Positions 28,119 to 36,658 are shown, counted from the first letter of the stretch. The stretch is 64,000 nucleotides of DNA from Propionibacteriaceae bacterium AM104-82 (GCA_027658995.1 JAQDQK010000011.1:55837-119836); one strand, 5' to 3'. Numbers and translations: made by a program. The notes: generated from the sequence alone by a model not told the origin.

Positions 28119-29119
28119 GCGACATCCAGGACCTGTTCCACACCAATGACACGCAGGAGCCCTCGACCGAGGGATGGGCCGACAAGGTCCGCACCCGACG
28201 CCGCCGCCGCCACATCGGCGCAGGCGTCGCGGCGGGCGTGCTCGCCGTCGGGCTCGCCGTCCCGCTCGGGGCGACCCTGCTGCGCCAACCCGTCCAGGTG
28301 GCCTCGCCCGCCGAGACCCAGCCGCCGGCCGTCAGCCCAGTCTCCGCCGCCGACGTGTGCGCCGACGCCGCCGAGATGGTCGCCAAGCGCGACCCCGCAC
28401 AGTACGCAGACGAGGGCGTCAAGGAGGGCGCCGCGCGCGTCTGGCTGTGCGGCGACGGCACCTTCGGTGGCCCCTTCGAGCCCCTCACGGTCGGCGTCGA
28501 CGAGGCCGTCCAGGCCTTCCTGGGATCGCCGATGGCCCCGCAGGACCAGGCGTGCACCATGGAGTACCGGATGGCCTACACCGCCGTCTTCGAGTACCCC
28601 GACGGCACGAAGGTCCCGGTCACCGGCGAACTGCATGGCTGCCGCAACCTGGCCGACGGTGCGTCGACCCGCTCCGGAGGCGAGGAGTTCCTCACCACCT
28701 TGAAGGATCTCTGGACGGCCCAGCGCGCGGCCGATGAGTACAGCATCAAGATCGCCCCGCCGTGCTCCGACCAGACCGCGTCGATCCTCCCGTTCGACCC
28801 GCAGAACGTGATCGGGGTGCAGGTGTGCTCGCTCGACGGCGAGACCTGGAAGACCGACGAACTGCCCGCCGGATCCGACAACGGCGACCTGGCCGACAAG
28901 ACCATGGCCTCGATCACCGACGCCACGGAGGAGTCGGACGACCCGATGTTCGAGTTCGCGACGCCGCAGCGCCGGATCCAGATCTTCGACCGCTTCGGCG
29001 GCCGGACGACGCTGGAGCGACTGGCCGACGGACGGTTCATGGCCTACTCGGACGACGGATCCATGAGGTTCTGGACGCCGCCCGCCGACCTCGTCACCCC
29101 CCTCGGCCTCGACGGCTGA
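28115..29119 (+). CDS. single-pass membrane protein paired with the ECF sigma factor (putative anti-sigma partner)
   Basis: 334 aa. Cytosolic N-terminus of about 35 residues (acidic, then RTRRRRRH), one membrane helix at about 36-57, then a secreted-side region with paired cysteines (DVCADA...VWLCGDG...QACTMEY...LHGCRN...PPCSDQ...VQVCSLDG). This topology and the ATGA overlap with the sigma gene fit a regulatory partner, but no recognised zinc-binding anti-sigma motif is present. The extracytoplasmic domain is unknown to me. Cys spacing suggests disulfides. Confidence 0.75.
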   Translation: MSDIQDLFHTNDTQEPSTEGWADKVRTRRRRRHIGAGVAAGVLAVGLAVPLGATLLRQPVQVASPAETQPPAVSPVSAADVCADAAEMVAKRDPAQYADEGVKEGAARVWLCGDGTFGGPFEPLTVGVDEAVQAFLGSPMAPQDQACTMEYRMAYTAVFEYPDGTKVPVTGELHGCRNLADGASTRSGGEEFLTTLKDLWTAQRAADEYSIKIAPPCSDQTASILPFDPQNVIGVQVCSLDGETWKTDELPAGSDNGDLADKTMASITDATEESDDPMFEFATPQRRIQIFDRFGGRTTLERLADGRFMAYSDDGSMRFWTPPADLVTPLGLDG

Positions 29120-29178
29120 GAAACCCGATGCAACCGGAACCACCCTCCGGAGCGTCATAAGGGTAGGAGGTGGAAACA

Positions 29179-29349
29179 ATGGAGTTGGCCCATCGTCGTC
29201 GGATCGCCCGCGTGGTGCGGATCCTCTGCGCATCGGCGCTCTTCGTGGCCGCCACGGTCGCGCTGGCCTGGTGGGCCCAGGGCGGCCCGTCAGCCAGCCA
29301 CGACCGGTGCTACGCCGAGATCCTCAACCTCGCCACCCTGCCCGGCTGA
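29179..29349 (+). CDS. small single-pass membrane protein, unknown
   Basis: 56 aa encoded by a short frame with a near-perfect ribosome site (TAGGAGGTGG, 6-8 nt before ATG). Basic N-terminus (MELAHRRRIARVVRI), a membrane helix at about 13-33 (ALFVAATVALAWW), and a short polar tail with one Cys (HDRCYAEILNLATLPG). It lies 59 nt after the sigma partner gene and directly before a strong terminator, so it is probably the last gene of this operon. No family recognised. Confidence 0.6.
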   Translation: MELAHRRRIARVVRILCASALFVAATVALAWWAQGGPSASHDRCYAEILNLATLPG

Positions 29350-29356
29350 ACAGCGA

Positions 29357-29386
29357 GAAGGCCCCGTCCATCTGGACGGGGCCTTC
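29357..29386. terminator. strong hairpin terminator
   Basis: Perfect 12- to 14-bp stem (GAAGGCCCCGTCCA and complement), followed on the + strand by CGCTTT. It lies between the small membrane protein gene and the convergent lipoate-ligase gene, serving both. Confidence 0.8.
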
Positions 29387-29398
29387 CGCTTTGCCGGA

Positions 29399-30448
29399 TC
29401 AGGGAATCCGCTTGGTCCAGGCCTCCGAGGAGAACTTGGTCTCGACCAGTTCCTCGGCCCGGGCCAGTTCGTCGGGGGAGTAGGTCCGTTCCTGCGTCTC
29501 GTACATCGAGCGGAAGTGGTCGAGGAACGTCGCGATGATCTCGTCGCGGGGGAGTTGGGTCTGCGAGCGCAGCGGGTCGACGCGCTTGTTTGCCGACTTG
29601 GTGCCCTTGTCGGAGAGCTTCTCGCGGCCGATCCGCAGCACCTCGAGCATCTTGTCGGCGTCGATGTCGTAGGCCATCGTGACGTGGTGGACGACGACGC
29701 CGCCCGTCACGCGGCGCTGCGCGGCGCCGGCGATCTTGCCCTTGTCGGAGGCGATGTCGTTGAGCGGGACGTAGCGGGCGTTGATGCCGACCTTCGCGAG
29801 AGCACCCATCACCCACTGGTCGAGGAACTCGTAGCTTCGCTCGAAGCTCAGCCCCTCCACGAGCGAGATGGGGACGACGAGCGAGTAGGTGATGCAGTTG
29901 CCCGGCTCCATGAACATGGCGCCGCCGCCGGTGATCCGGCGCACCACGTTGATGCCGTGCGAGGCGCGCCCCGCGTCGTCGATTTCGTTCTTGTAGGACT
30001 GGAACGAGCCGATCACCACGAGGGGCTGGTCCCAGTCCCAGATCCGCAGGCTTGGGTTGACCTCTCCGCGGGCCAACTCGCCCGCGAGGACCTCGTCGAG
30101 CGCCACGTGCATGCGCGGGTCCATCGTGACGGGGCCGATGACGTCGAAGGTGTGATCGGACCAGTCGGTGGCGTGGCCCAGCGCCCGCCGCACCGCGATG
30201 CCGACCGCCTCGGGGGTGAAGCCGATCATCCGGACGTCGTCGGAGATGCGGGAGTTGATGGCCGCCGCCAGGTCCGCGACCGAGGACGTCGAGGCCATCC
30301 CCGCGAGCGCGTCGTTGATGTCCTCGAGGGCCTCGTCCGGCTCAAGGAAGAAGTCTCCGGAGACGAACGCCTGCGTGATCACCCCGTCCGCCGTCTCGAC
30401 ATCGACCGCGACCAACTTGCCGCCAGGAACCTTGTATTCGCCACGCAT
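29399..30448 (-). CDS. lplA: lipoate--protein ligase A with fused accessory domain
   Basis: 349 aa from the ATG at 30448. The first about 85 residues (MRGEYKVPGGKLVAVDVE...) resemble the small LplB/C-terminal accessory domain of lipoate ligases, here placed at the N-terminus. The catalytic biotin/lipoate ligase domain follows with RRITGGGAMF and the Lys of DIASDKGKIAGAAQ. It attaches free lipoate, via lipoyl-AMP, to the lysine of lipoyl domains. A direct client candidate is the E2 subunit encoded at 39395. Promoter presumably in 30449-30504. Confidence 0.88.
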   Translation of the reverse strand: MRGEYKVPGGKLVAVDVETADGVITQAFVSGDFFLEPDEALEDINDALAGMASTSSVADLAAAINSRISDDVRMIGFTPEAVGIAVRRALGHATDWSDHTFDVIGPVTMDPRMHVALDEVLAGELARGEVNPSLRIWDWDQPLVVIGSFQSYKNEIDDAGRASHGINVVRRITGGGAMFMEPGNCITYSLVVPISLVEGLSFERSYEFLDQWVMGALAKVGINARYVPLNDIASDKGKIAGAAQRRVTGGVVVHHVTMAYDIDADKMLEVLRIGREKLSDKGTKSANKRVDPLRSQTQLPRDEIIATFLDHFRSMYETQERTYSPDELARAEELVETKFSSEAWTKRIP

Positions 30449-30504
30449 GGCCCCGAGCCTAGCGATCCGGCGAAGCCGCTCCCACCCGGTGGTCGGGTGG
30501 TGCG

Positions 30505-30584
30505 TTGAGCATGTTTGGTTGCTCGTTGCCTCCCGAGGCTTGTTTGAACGTGCCAAATCGCAACGACTTACCAAACATGCTCAA
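30505..30584. repeat. 80-nt palindromic element, TTGAGCATG subfamily, copy 2
   Basis: Exactly 80 nt with the same 15-nt arms as the 2141 copy (TTGAGCATGTTTGGT and complement) and an inner CGTTGC/GCAACG stem. It lies between the divergent lipoate-ligase and sigma-factor genes, so it may affect either promoter. Confidence 0.9.
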
Positions 30585-30732
30585 CGACAAGGCCAGCCAC
30601 GCGCCCCTCCGCCCCAACAGTCTCGTGGGGGAGTCACTTCGCGACCCCAGCCGGCGCGCGACCCGCGAGCCAAGTAGCCTCCGTGACAACCTGAATGGTG
30701 TGTCAAAGCGTCGTGGTGGTCGGAGGTGAGGC

Positions 30733-31215
30733 ATGGGCGACATCGAGGGGTTCATCCAGGCGAGGGGCAGCGATCTGCTGCGCTCGGCGTGGATGCTCAC
30801 CGGCGATGCGCACCATGCCGAGGATCTCCTGCAGACGGCCCTGGCGAAATCGCTGGGCGCCTATGCCAGGCTCGCCAACGACCACAAGTTCGAGGCGTAC
30901 CTGCGCACGACGATGTATCGCACCTACATCTCCTGGTGGCGACGGCGCAGTTGGCGCTCGGAGACCCCGTCCGAGTACCTGCCGGAACCCCAGCGAAACG
31001 ACGCGACGGCCGAACTGAGGATGGACATCCTCCGCGCGCTGTCGACGCTGCCCAGGATGCAGCGCGCCGTGATGACGATGCGATACGTCGAGGACCGTCC
31101 CGTCGCCGAGGTCGCCGAGGCGCTCGGCATCAGCGAGGGCACCGTCAAGAAGTACGCACACCGAGGCTGCGCCGCGCTCCGCGAGTCGGCGCACCTTCAG
31201 GAGGTTCGACCATGA
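30733..31215 (+). CDS. ECF RNA polymerase sigma factor (SigE-family, second copy)
   Basis: 160 aa. Region 2 (LTGDAHHAEDLLQTALAKSL, FEAYLRTTMYRTYISWWRRR) and region 4 (RPVAEVAEALGISEGTVKKY). Very like the sigma factor at 27597, so the two operons appear to share ancestry. The stop overlaps the start of the membrane serpin gene (ATGA), meaning the serpin takes the place normally held by the anti-sigma gene. Confidence 0.92.
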   Translation: MGDIEGFIQARGSDLLRSAWMLTGDAHHAEDLLQTALAKSLGAYARLANDHKFEAYLRTTMYRTYISWWRRRSWRSETPSEYLPEPQRNDATAELRMDILRALSTLPRMQRAVMTMRYVEDRPVAEVAEALGISEGTVKKYAHRGCAALRESAHLQEVRP

Positions 31216-32624
31216 TCCACGACGACGACTCCGACGTCGCGCGGGCCCTCAAGGGCATCGCGCCCGCACGGCCGCCCGTCTCCGCCGACCTGCTGGCGGG
31301 TGCCCGACGCAAGCGCGCCCGAACCCGTGCCACCGTCACCGCGGTCGCGGGGGTCGGCGCGCTGGCGGTGCTCGCGGGCGTCGCGCTGCCCGCCATGCTC
31401 TTCTCGGGAGGGCCCTCCGGGCAGAGCGAGGTGGCCGATCAGCGGCCCGCGGTCCAATCGCCGCACTCGCGCACCGAGGAGACCGCCGAGGCGAGCAGGC
31501 CGGAGAACGCGACGCCGCCCACCCAGGCGGCGACCCAGGCCGAGATGACCGCCGACCTCAGCGCAGTGGCCGCCGCGACCGAGCGACTCGGTTGGGAGGC
31601 GATCCTCGGCGCGGGCACGGGCAATCAGGTCGTCTCGCCCAGTTCCCTCGCGCTCGCCCTGGCGCTCGCGGCCGAGGGCGCGCGCGGCACGTCGCTGACC
31701 AGCATCGACGCCGCCCTCGGTCTCGACGGCGACGCCCGCTCCGAGGGCTTCGGCGCGCTGCGCCGATCGCTGTCGGCCTACGAGACGCCCGCCGCAGACG
31801 TCGACCTCGACACCCCTCCGTCGACCCCGCAGATCCACCTCGTGAACCGGGCGCTCGCCATCGACGCCGCGCCCGAGGCGGCGTTCGTGGAGCGGGCCGA
31901 GCGCTACCTCGGCGCCCCGACCGAATCGACGACCCGCACCGACGCCAAGGCCGATCTCGACGCCTGGGTGCGGGAGAACACCGGAGGCCTGATCGACAAG
32001 TCCGCGGTCACCGTCACCCCCGACACCTCGGTCGTGCTGCAGGACGCCCTGCTGTTCTCCGCCGCCTGGCAGACGCCGTTCGGCAACCAGGTCAGCATCC
32101 CCTTCGCGGGCGCTGGCGAGGTCGACGGCGTCAACGAGGTGCTCACCGTCCCGTTCGCCGAGACGGACAGGTGGAGCGCCGTCCGACTCCCGTACGGCGG
32201 CCCCTTCGCCGCCGACGTGATCCTCCCGAAGGCGGGCATCGACGCGCTCACGGCAGACGACCTGGCGGCGGCGAACACCGCGCTCGGCACGGCCGAGGCG
32301 CAGCGGGTGTCCGTGACGATGCCCGTGGTCGACCTTGCCTCCACCGTCGACCTCGGGGCGGCGCTCCCCGGCATCGATCTCAGCGACCTCGGCGGCATCG
32401 TCCCAGGCGGATCGGCCCCGACCTGGATGCAGCAGACGGTGCTGAAGGTCACGGCCCAGGGGACCGTCGGCGCGGCCGTGACGGAGATCCCGGTCGCGGG
32501 ATCCGCCCCCAACGAGGACAAGCCCCTGACCTTCCTGGTGGATCGGCCCTACGTGATGCGCGTCCTCGACACGGGCACCTCCGTCCCGCTGCTGATGGCC
32601 TCGGTCGTCACCCCCGGAGAGTGA
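31212..32624 (+). CDS. membrane-anchored serpin paired with an ECF sigma factor
   Basis: 470 aa. Cytosolic N-terminus of about 40 residues (DDDSDVARALKGIAPARPP, then RRKRARTR), one membrane helix at 41-65, a Ser/Thr/Pro/Glu linker to about 105, then a full serpin domain. Serpin signs: SPSSLALALALAAEGARG, a conserved LVNRALAID strand, the hinge GTVGAAVT at 417-424, a reactive loop of about 21 residues, and FLVDRPYVMRVLDT. The hinge keeps the small residues needed for loop insertion, so it may inhibit a serine or cysteine protease. Topology is that of an anti-sigma factor with a serpin as its outside domain. Protease target unknown. Confidence 0.85.
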   Translation: MIHDDDSDVARALKGIAPARPPVSADLLAGARRKRARTRATVTAVAGVGALAVLAGVALPAMLFSGGPSGQSEVADQRPAVQSPHSRTEETAEASRPENATPPTQAATQAEMTADLSAVAAATERLGWEAILGAGTGNQVVSPSSLALALALAAEGARGTSLTSIDAALGLDGDARSEGFGALRRSLSAYETPAADVDLDTPPSTPQIHLVNRALAIDAAPEAAFVERAERYLGAPTESTTRTDAKADLDAWVRENTGGLIDKSAVTVTPDTSVVLQDALLFSAAWQTPFGNQVSIPFAGAGEVDGVNEVLTVPFAETDRWSAVRLPYGGPFAADVILPKAGIDALTADDLAAANTALGTAEAQRVSVTMPVVDLASTVDLGAALPGIDLSDLGGIVPGGSAPTWMQQTVLKVTAQGTVGAAVTEIPVAGSAPNEDKPLTFLVDRPYVMRVLDTGTSVPLLMASVVTPGE

Positions 32625-32632
32625 GCGCGGCC

Positions 32633-33850
32633 ATGCGCATCCTGAAGCTTCTGGCCACCTGCCTCGCCACATTCGCCGTGGTCGCCTGCTCCGGCACCGC
32701 TGGCGCCGAGGTCCGCGGCGACGAGCCTCACGTCGAACTCGACTTCGCCGCGACCCCGCACGTCCCCGACGCCGCCCTCGCAAGCCAGGCGCTCGCCTGG
32801 GCGGTCGTCCAGGGCTCCGGCTCGACCAACACCCTCACCTCGCCCAGTTCGCTCGCCATGAGCCTCGCGATGGCGGCCGAGGGGGCCGACGGCGTCTCCG
32901 CCGACAGCATCGACGCGGCGCTCGGCCTCTCCGGCGAGGAGAGGGCCAAGGCCTACGCGGCGCTGAGGCAGGCCCTCTCCGGGTACGACTCGCTGCCCAA
33001 GAAGGTTGACGCGAACGACCCGCCGGAGACCCCCCTCGTGCACCTCGCGGGGCAGGTGCTCGCGATCGACAGCGCCGCGAAGAAGCCGTTCCTCGACGCG
33101 CTGTCGAAGTGGTACGACGTCGGTGCGACCCAGGCGGCGCGCCCGGCCGCCAAGAAGGCCCTCGACGCGTGGGTCGCCAAGAACACCGCCGGCCTGATCG
33201 AGAAGTCGGGCATCGAGGTCACCCCGAAGGTGCGCGTCGTGCTGCAGGACGCGCTGCTGTTCGCGGCGGCCTGGGAGACGCCGTTCGCGGACACGTCGAT
33301 GCAGTTCGACCTGCCCGCCGGCCCCGCGACCGTCGACGCCGTCACGGGAACCTTCGAGGTGCGCTTCGCGGCGGGGGACAGGTGGACGGCGATCCGGCTG
33401 CCCTACGACGACAACCTGGCCGCCGACATCGTCCTGCCGATCAAGGGCCGCGCGCCGGAGCAGATCTCCGACACCGAGTTGCGACTCGCGGGCCAGGCGC
33501 TGGATCAGGCGACGCCGTCGACGTACACCGTCACGATGCCGAGCTTCGACCTGTACACGAGCACCGACCTGCTCGAGGCGCTGCCGCAGGTGGATCTGAG
33601 CAACCTCAACGGCATCATCGACGACGGCGCCGCCGGTCAGTGGGTGCAGCAGGTGCGACTCCAGGTCTCGGCGCTCGGGACCGTCGGTGCGGCCGTCACG
33701 GAGATCGCCGTCACCGAGTCGGCCGCGCAGGGCGAACGGCCGGTCGAGTTCATCGTCGACCGCGGCTACGTCGTCCGGGTGCTCGACACCAGGACCGACT
33801 GGCCGCTGTTCCTCGGCGTCGTCAACGACCCGACGGAGAAGCCCTCCTGA
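32633..33850 (+). CDS. lipoprotein serpin
   Basis: 405 aa. Lipoprotein signal with VVAC (Cys19), then a serpin domain: SPSSLAMSLAMAAEGADG, hinge GTVGAAVT at 349-356, and FIVDRGYVVRVLDTRTDWPL. Clearly a duplicate of the preceding serpin (same hinge, same TEI after it) but with a different reactive loop (AVTESAAQGERP versus PVAGSAPNEDKP) and a lipid anchor in place of the membrane helix. Start 8 nt after the upstream stop; an in-frame GTG at 32621 is possible. Ends 3 nt before the convergent aldolase gene. Confidence 0.87.
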   Translation: MRILKLLATCLATFAVVACSGTAGAEVRGDEPHVELDFAATPHVPDAALASQALAWAVVQGSGSTNTLTSPSSLAMSLAMAAEGADGVSADSIDAALGLSGEERAKAYAALRQALSGYDSLPKKVDANDPPETPLVHLAGQVLAIDSAAKKPFLDALSKWYDVGATQAARPAAKKALDAWVAKNTAGLIEKSGIEVTPKVRVVLQDALLFAAAWETPFADTSMQFDLPAGPATVDAVTGTFEVRFAAGDRWTAIRLPYDDNLAADIVLPIKGRAPEQISDTELRLAGQALDQATPSTYTVTMPSFDLYTSTDLLEALPQVDLSNLNGIIDDGAAGQWVQQVRLQVSALGTVGAAVTEIAVTESAAQGERPVEFIVDRGYVVRVLDTRTDWPLFLGVVNDPTEKPS

Positions 33851-33853
33851 GGG

Positions 33854-34531
33854 TCAGTCCTCCGGCAGCGTGCGGGTCCCGTAGACCGACTCCCAGTCCT
33901 CGATGAACACGTCGACGGCGTGCGTGATGTCGGGCACCGAAAGCGCCTGGCGCAGCAGCTTCGGCGACAGCGTGACGGCGTCGGCCCCGGCCTCGAGCGC
34001 GTGCGAGACCTGCACGATGTTCTTGAAGCTTGCCGCCATGATCTTGCTCGGCGCGTCGAAGCGCTGGATGAACCCCGACAGGGCGTGCAGCGTGCCCTTG
34101 GTGTCGATGTCGAGGGCCTGCATCCGGTTGTAGTAGGGGGCCAGGTAGTCGACGCCGGTCGCGATCGCCAGGAAGCCCTGCGTCTTGGAGTAGATCGCGG
34201 TTGCGGTGACGTGCACGCCCTCGTCCTTCAGGTGCCGCATGGCCTCGATGCCCGCCTCCGTGGTGGGGATCTTCGGGTAGACCTGGTCGTCGATCTTGTC
34301 GAGCAGTCGGTGGGCGTCGTCGATCATGCCCTGAGCGTCCTTGGCCAGGACCTGCACGTGCAGGGTGCGCTCCATGCCGATGATCTGGCGGATCCGGCGG
34401 AAGTGCTTGTAGAAGTCGACCTTGCCCTCCTTCTTCAGGATCGACGGGTTGGTCGTCACGCCGGTGACCGGGTAGATCGGCGTGAGTCGCTCGATGTCGT
34501 CGAGGTTGGCAGTGTCGAACAGGATGTCCAT
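33854..34531 (-). CDS. fructose-6-phosphate aldolase / transaldolase-like protein
   Basis: 225 aa from the ATG at 34531. Small transaldolase family (FSA/TalC): MDILFDTANLDDIERL, GVTTNPSIL, and the Schiff-base Lys87 in YPKIPTT. Length fits the FSA/TalC group rather than classical transaldolase. It could cleave fructose 6-phosphate to dihydroxyacetone and glyceraldehyde 3-phosphate, or act as transaldolase; sequence alone does not decide. It is one of few sugar-cleaving enzymes in this sugar-rich window. Confidence 0.85.
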   Translation of the reverse strand: MDILFDTANLDDIERLTPIYPVTGVTTNPSILKKEGKVDFYKHFRRIRQIIGMERTLHVQVLAKDAQGMIDDAHRLLDKIDDQVYPKIPTTEAGIEAMRHLKDEGVHVTATAIYSKTQGFLAIATGVDYLAPYYNRMQALDIDTKGTLHALSGFIQRFDAPSKIMAASFKNIVQVSHALEAGADAVTLSPKLLRQALSVPDITHAVDVFIEDWESVYGTRTLPED

Positions 34532-34703
34532 TCCGCGCCTTTCGCGTGCGCCGACGCGACCTACGCCAGCGAGGTCCATTTCACCACGCGAGGGGCCGGC
34601 GCGAAGGCCGTCGTGACTGGGCAATTGCCCAGATCCTCGCCGACGACGCCTTCGGCCCCGCTCGAGGGTCGGCCGTCGACGTCGGCATGAGAGACTTGGC
34701 GCC

Positions 34704-35861
34704 GTGCCAACGGCCCGTTACGCAGTCCTCCAGTCGACGTACTGGAGCGGTTTCTGCCTGATCGTCAGCTTCGCGAGCGTCTATCTGCTCGCGCAGGGCC
34801 TCAGCAACTCCGAGATCGGCATCCTGATCGCCGTCGCAAGCGCCCTCGCCACGGTGCTGCAACCGCTGATCGCGGGGGTCGCCGACCGGTCCAGGTGGCC
34901 GCTGCGGCTGTGGATCGTCGCGAGCGGCATCCTGCTGGCCGCGCTCGCCGCCGCACTGCTGGTGCCTGGGCAGCCTCGACTGCTGGTCGCGGTCACCTAT
35001 GGCGTCCTGGTCGGCTCGATCCAGATCGTCCAACCGTTGGTCAACAGCGTCGGGATGGACGCGATCAACCTCGGGATCCGGCTCAACTTCGGCCTCGCGC
35101 GGGCCTGCGCCTCGCTGACCTTCGCGCTCCTGTCGCTCGCCGCGGGCCGCATCGTCGAGAGCACCTCGTCGCAGGCCCTTCCCGTGCTGATGATCGCGGT
35201 GCAGGTGCTGTTCGTCGCCTCGGCCGCGACGTTCGTGTTCCGTCGCCCCGCCCCGCACCACGACGAGGAGGTCGCGCCCGAACCTGTGCAGGAGCCCGGG
35301 CCGCTTGGTCGCGCGGACTGGATGCGCTTCGGGCTCGTCCTTGCCGGGTTCACGCTGGCGATGGCGAGCCACAACGTGCTCAACGGCTTCATGTTCCAGG
35401 TCGTGACCTTCCATGGAGGGACGGCGGGTGACATGGGCTTGGCTGTGATGATCGCCGCGTTGACGGAGTTGCCGACCATGATCGGCTTCAACCGGCTGGT
35501 GAGGCGCTGGACGCCCGGGGTGCTGATGATCGTGGCCGGGGTCGGGTTCGCGGTGAAGAGCGTCGCGACGTACCTCGCCCCCAACCTGGCGGGGATCTAC
35601 GCGGCGCAGGCGCTGCAGTTCGCGGCTTTCGGGCTGATCGTCCCGGCGTCGGTGTACTACGTGAACCGGCATTTCCCGCCGAGCCAACGGGTGACGGGCC
35701 AGGCGTACATGACGATGACGGCGACTGCTGGCAGCGTGATCGGCTCGGTCGTCGGGGGAGTGGTGCTTGACGTCGCGGGTGTGCCGACGATGCTGCTGCT
35801 CGGCGCCGTGTTCGGCGTGCTCGGGGCAGGCTGCATGGCGGTGGGGTCGAACCGCTCCTGA
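34704..35861 (+). CDS. MFS transporter, LacY/nucleoside-symporter-like group
   Basis: 385 aa, twelve predicted membrane segments, from a GTG. The opening YWSGFCLIVSFASVYLLAQG and the helix-2/3 loop GVADRS are typical of the MFS_1-like group related to LacY and putative 3-phenylpropionate (HcaT-like) permeases. Substrate unknown. Transcribed away from the aldolase gene with 170 bp between; repeats begin 40 nt after its stop. Confidence 0.82.
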   Translation: MPTARYAVLQSTYWSGFCLIVSFASVYLLAQGLSNSEIGILIAVASALATVLQPLIAGVADRSRWPLRLWIVASGILLAALAAALLVPGQPRLLVAVTYGVLVGSIQIVQPLVNSVGMDAINLGIRLNFGLARACASLTFALLSLAAGRIVESTSSQALPVLMIAVQVLFVASAATFVFRRPAPHHDEEVAPEPVQEPGPLGRADWMRFGLVLAGFTLAMASHNVLNGFMFQVVTFHGGTAGDMGLAVMIAALTELPTMIGFNRLVRRWTPGVLMIVAGVGFAVKSVATYLAPNLAGIYAAQALQFAAFGLIVPASVYYVNRHFPPSQRVTGQAYMTMTATAGSVIGSVVGGVVLDVAGVPTMLLLGAVFGVLGAGCMAVGSNRS

Positions 35862-35900
35862 GGTCGTCGGCCCGTTCCCCGAGCGTGTCGAGGTCTGCTG

Positions 35901-36236
35901 GTTGAGCCAGTGGCCGCGACGGAGCGCGCGCTGCGTCGCTTGGGTTGAGCCAGTGGCCGCGACGTAGTCGCGCGCGCTGCGTCGAAACCCTCGTGAGGTT
36001 CCCAGAGTCCATCGTTCGTCGAGCTTGTCGAGACGTCCGAAACCCCGAGTGCCCCTTTGGCCTCGGCGTTTACGGACCCTTCGACGGCCCAGGGAGCGGG
36101 GCAGGCCTGCCGCGCTCGGCGTTCTCCGAGGACTCCGGTGGTCGAGTGTCCGGTTCTGTGCGGGTTGGTTTCGACGCGCGCTGCGCCGCTTCGCGGCTTT
36201 GCGCGGCTCAACCGGCGGTGCGCGGCTCAACCGGCG
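35901..36236. repeat. cluster of GGTTGAGCC/GTCGAAACC repeats
   Basis: Two direct copies starting GTTGAGCCAGTGGCCGCGAC at 35901 and 35944 (43 bp apart), the second complete to GTCGAAACCCTCGTGAGG (35998). An inverted copy runs from GGTTTCGACGCGCG (36167) to CGCGGCTCAACC, followed by a duplicated CGCGGCTCAACCGGCG end. The whole gap 35862-36241 contains no gene that I can support. Confidence 0.7.
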
Positions 36237-36241
36237 TTGCG

Positions 36242-36658
36242 TTACCGGGGTTCCGGCTGGTCGACGGGGTGGCCCGCGTCGCGCCAGGCCGAGAACCCGC
36301 CGTCGACGTGGGTGACGTCGCTGCGCCCCATCTCGACGAGGGTCGCGGCGGTGAGCGCGGATCGCCAGGCTGAGGCGCAGAACAGCACGAGCGGACGGCC
36401 GTCGTCCAGGGCTGCTCGGTAGTAGGGGCTCTCCGGGTCGACCCAGAACTCGACCATGCCGCGCGGCGCCCGGTACGCACCAGGGATTGTCCCCTCGCGC
36501 TCGATCTCCTTCGGCTCGCGGATGTCGACGAATGTCGCTCCGCCGCGGCGGTGCAGGTCGAACGCCTCGTCAAGCGACAGTGGCGGCACGACCAGGTTGG
36601 CCGCCTCGACGAGGGAGGCGACCGGACGACTCAATGGGCTTCCAGGGATGCGATGCAC
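36242..36658 (-). CDS. rhodanese-like domain protein
   Basis: 138 aa from a GTG with GGAGGAG upstream. A single rhodanese domain: TFVDIREPKEIEREGTIPGA, the active-site loop with Cys in VLFCASAWRS, and HVDGGFSAWRDAGHPV. It probably transfers or carries sulfane sulfur. Neighbours give no specific partner. Confidence 0.9.
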   Translation of the reverse strand: MHRIPGSPLSRPVASLVEAANLVVPPLSLDEAFDLHRRGGATFVDIREPKEIEREGTIPGAYRAPRGMVEFWVDPESPYYRAALDDGRPLVLFCASAWRSALTAATLVEMGRSDVTHVDGGFSAWRDAGHPVDQPEPR

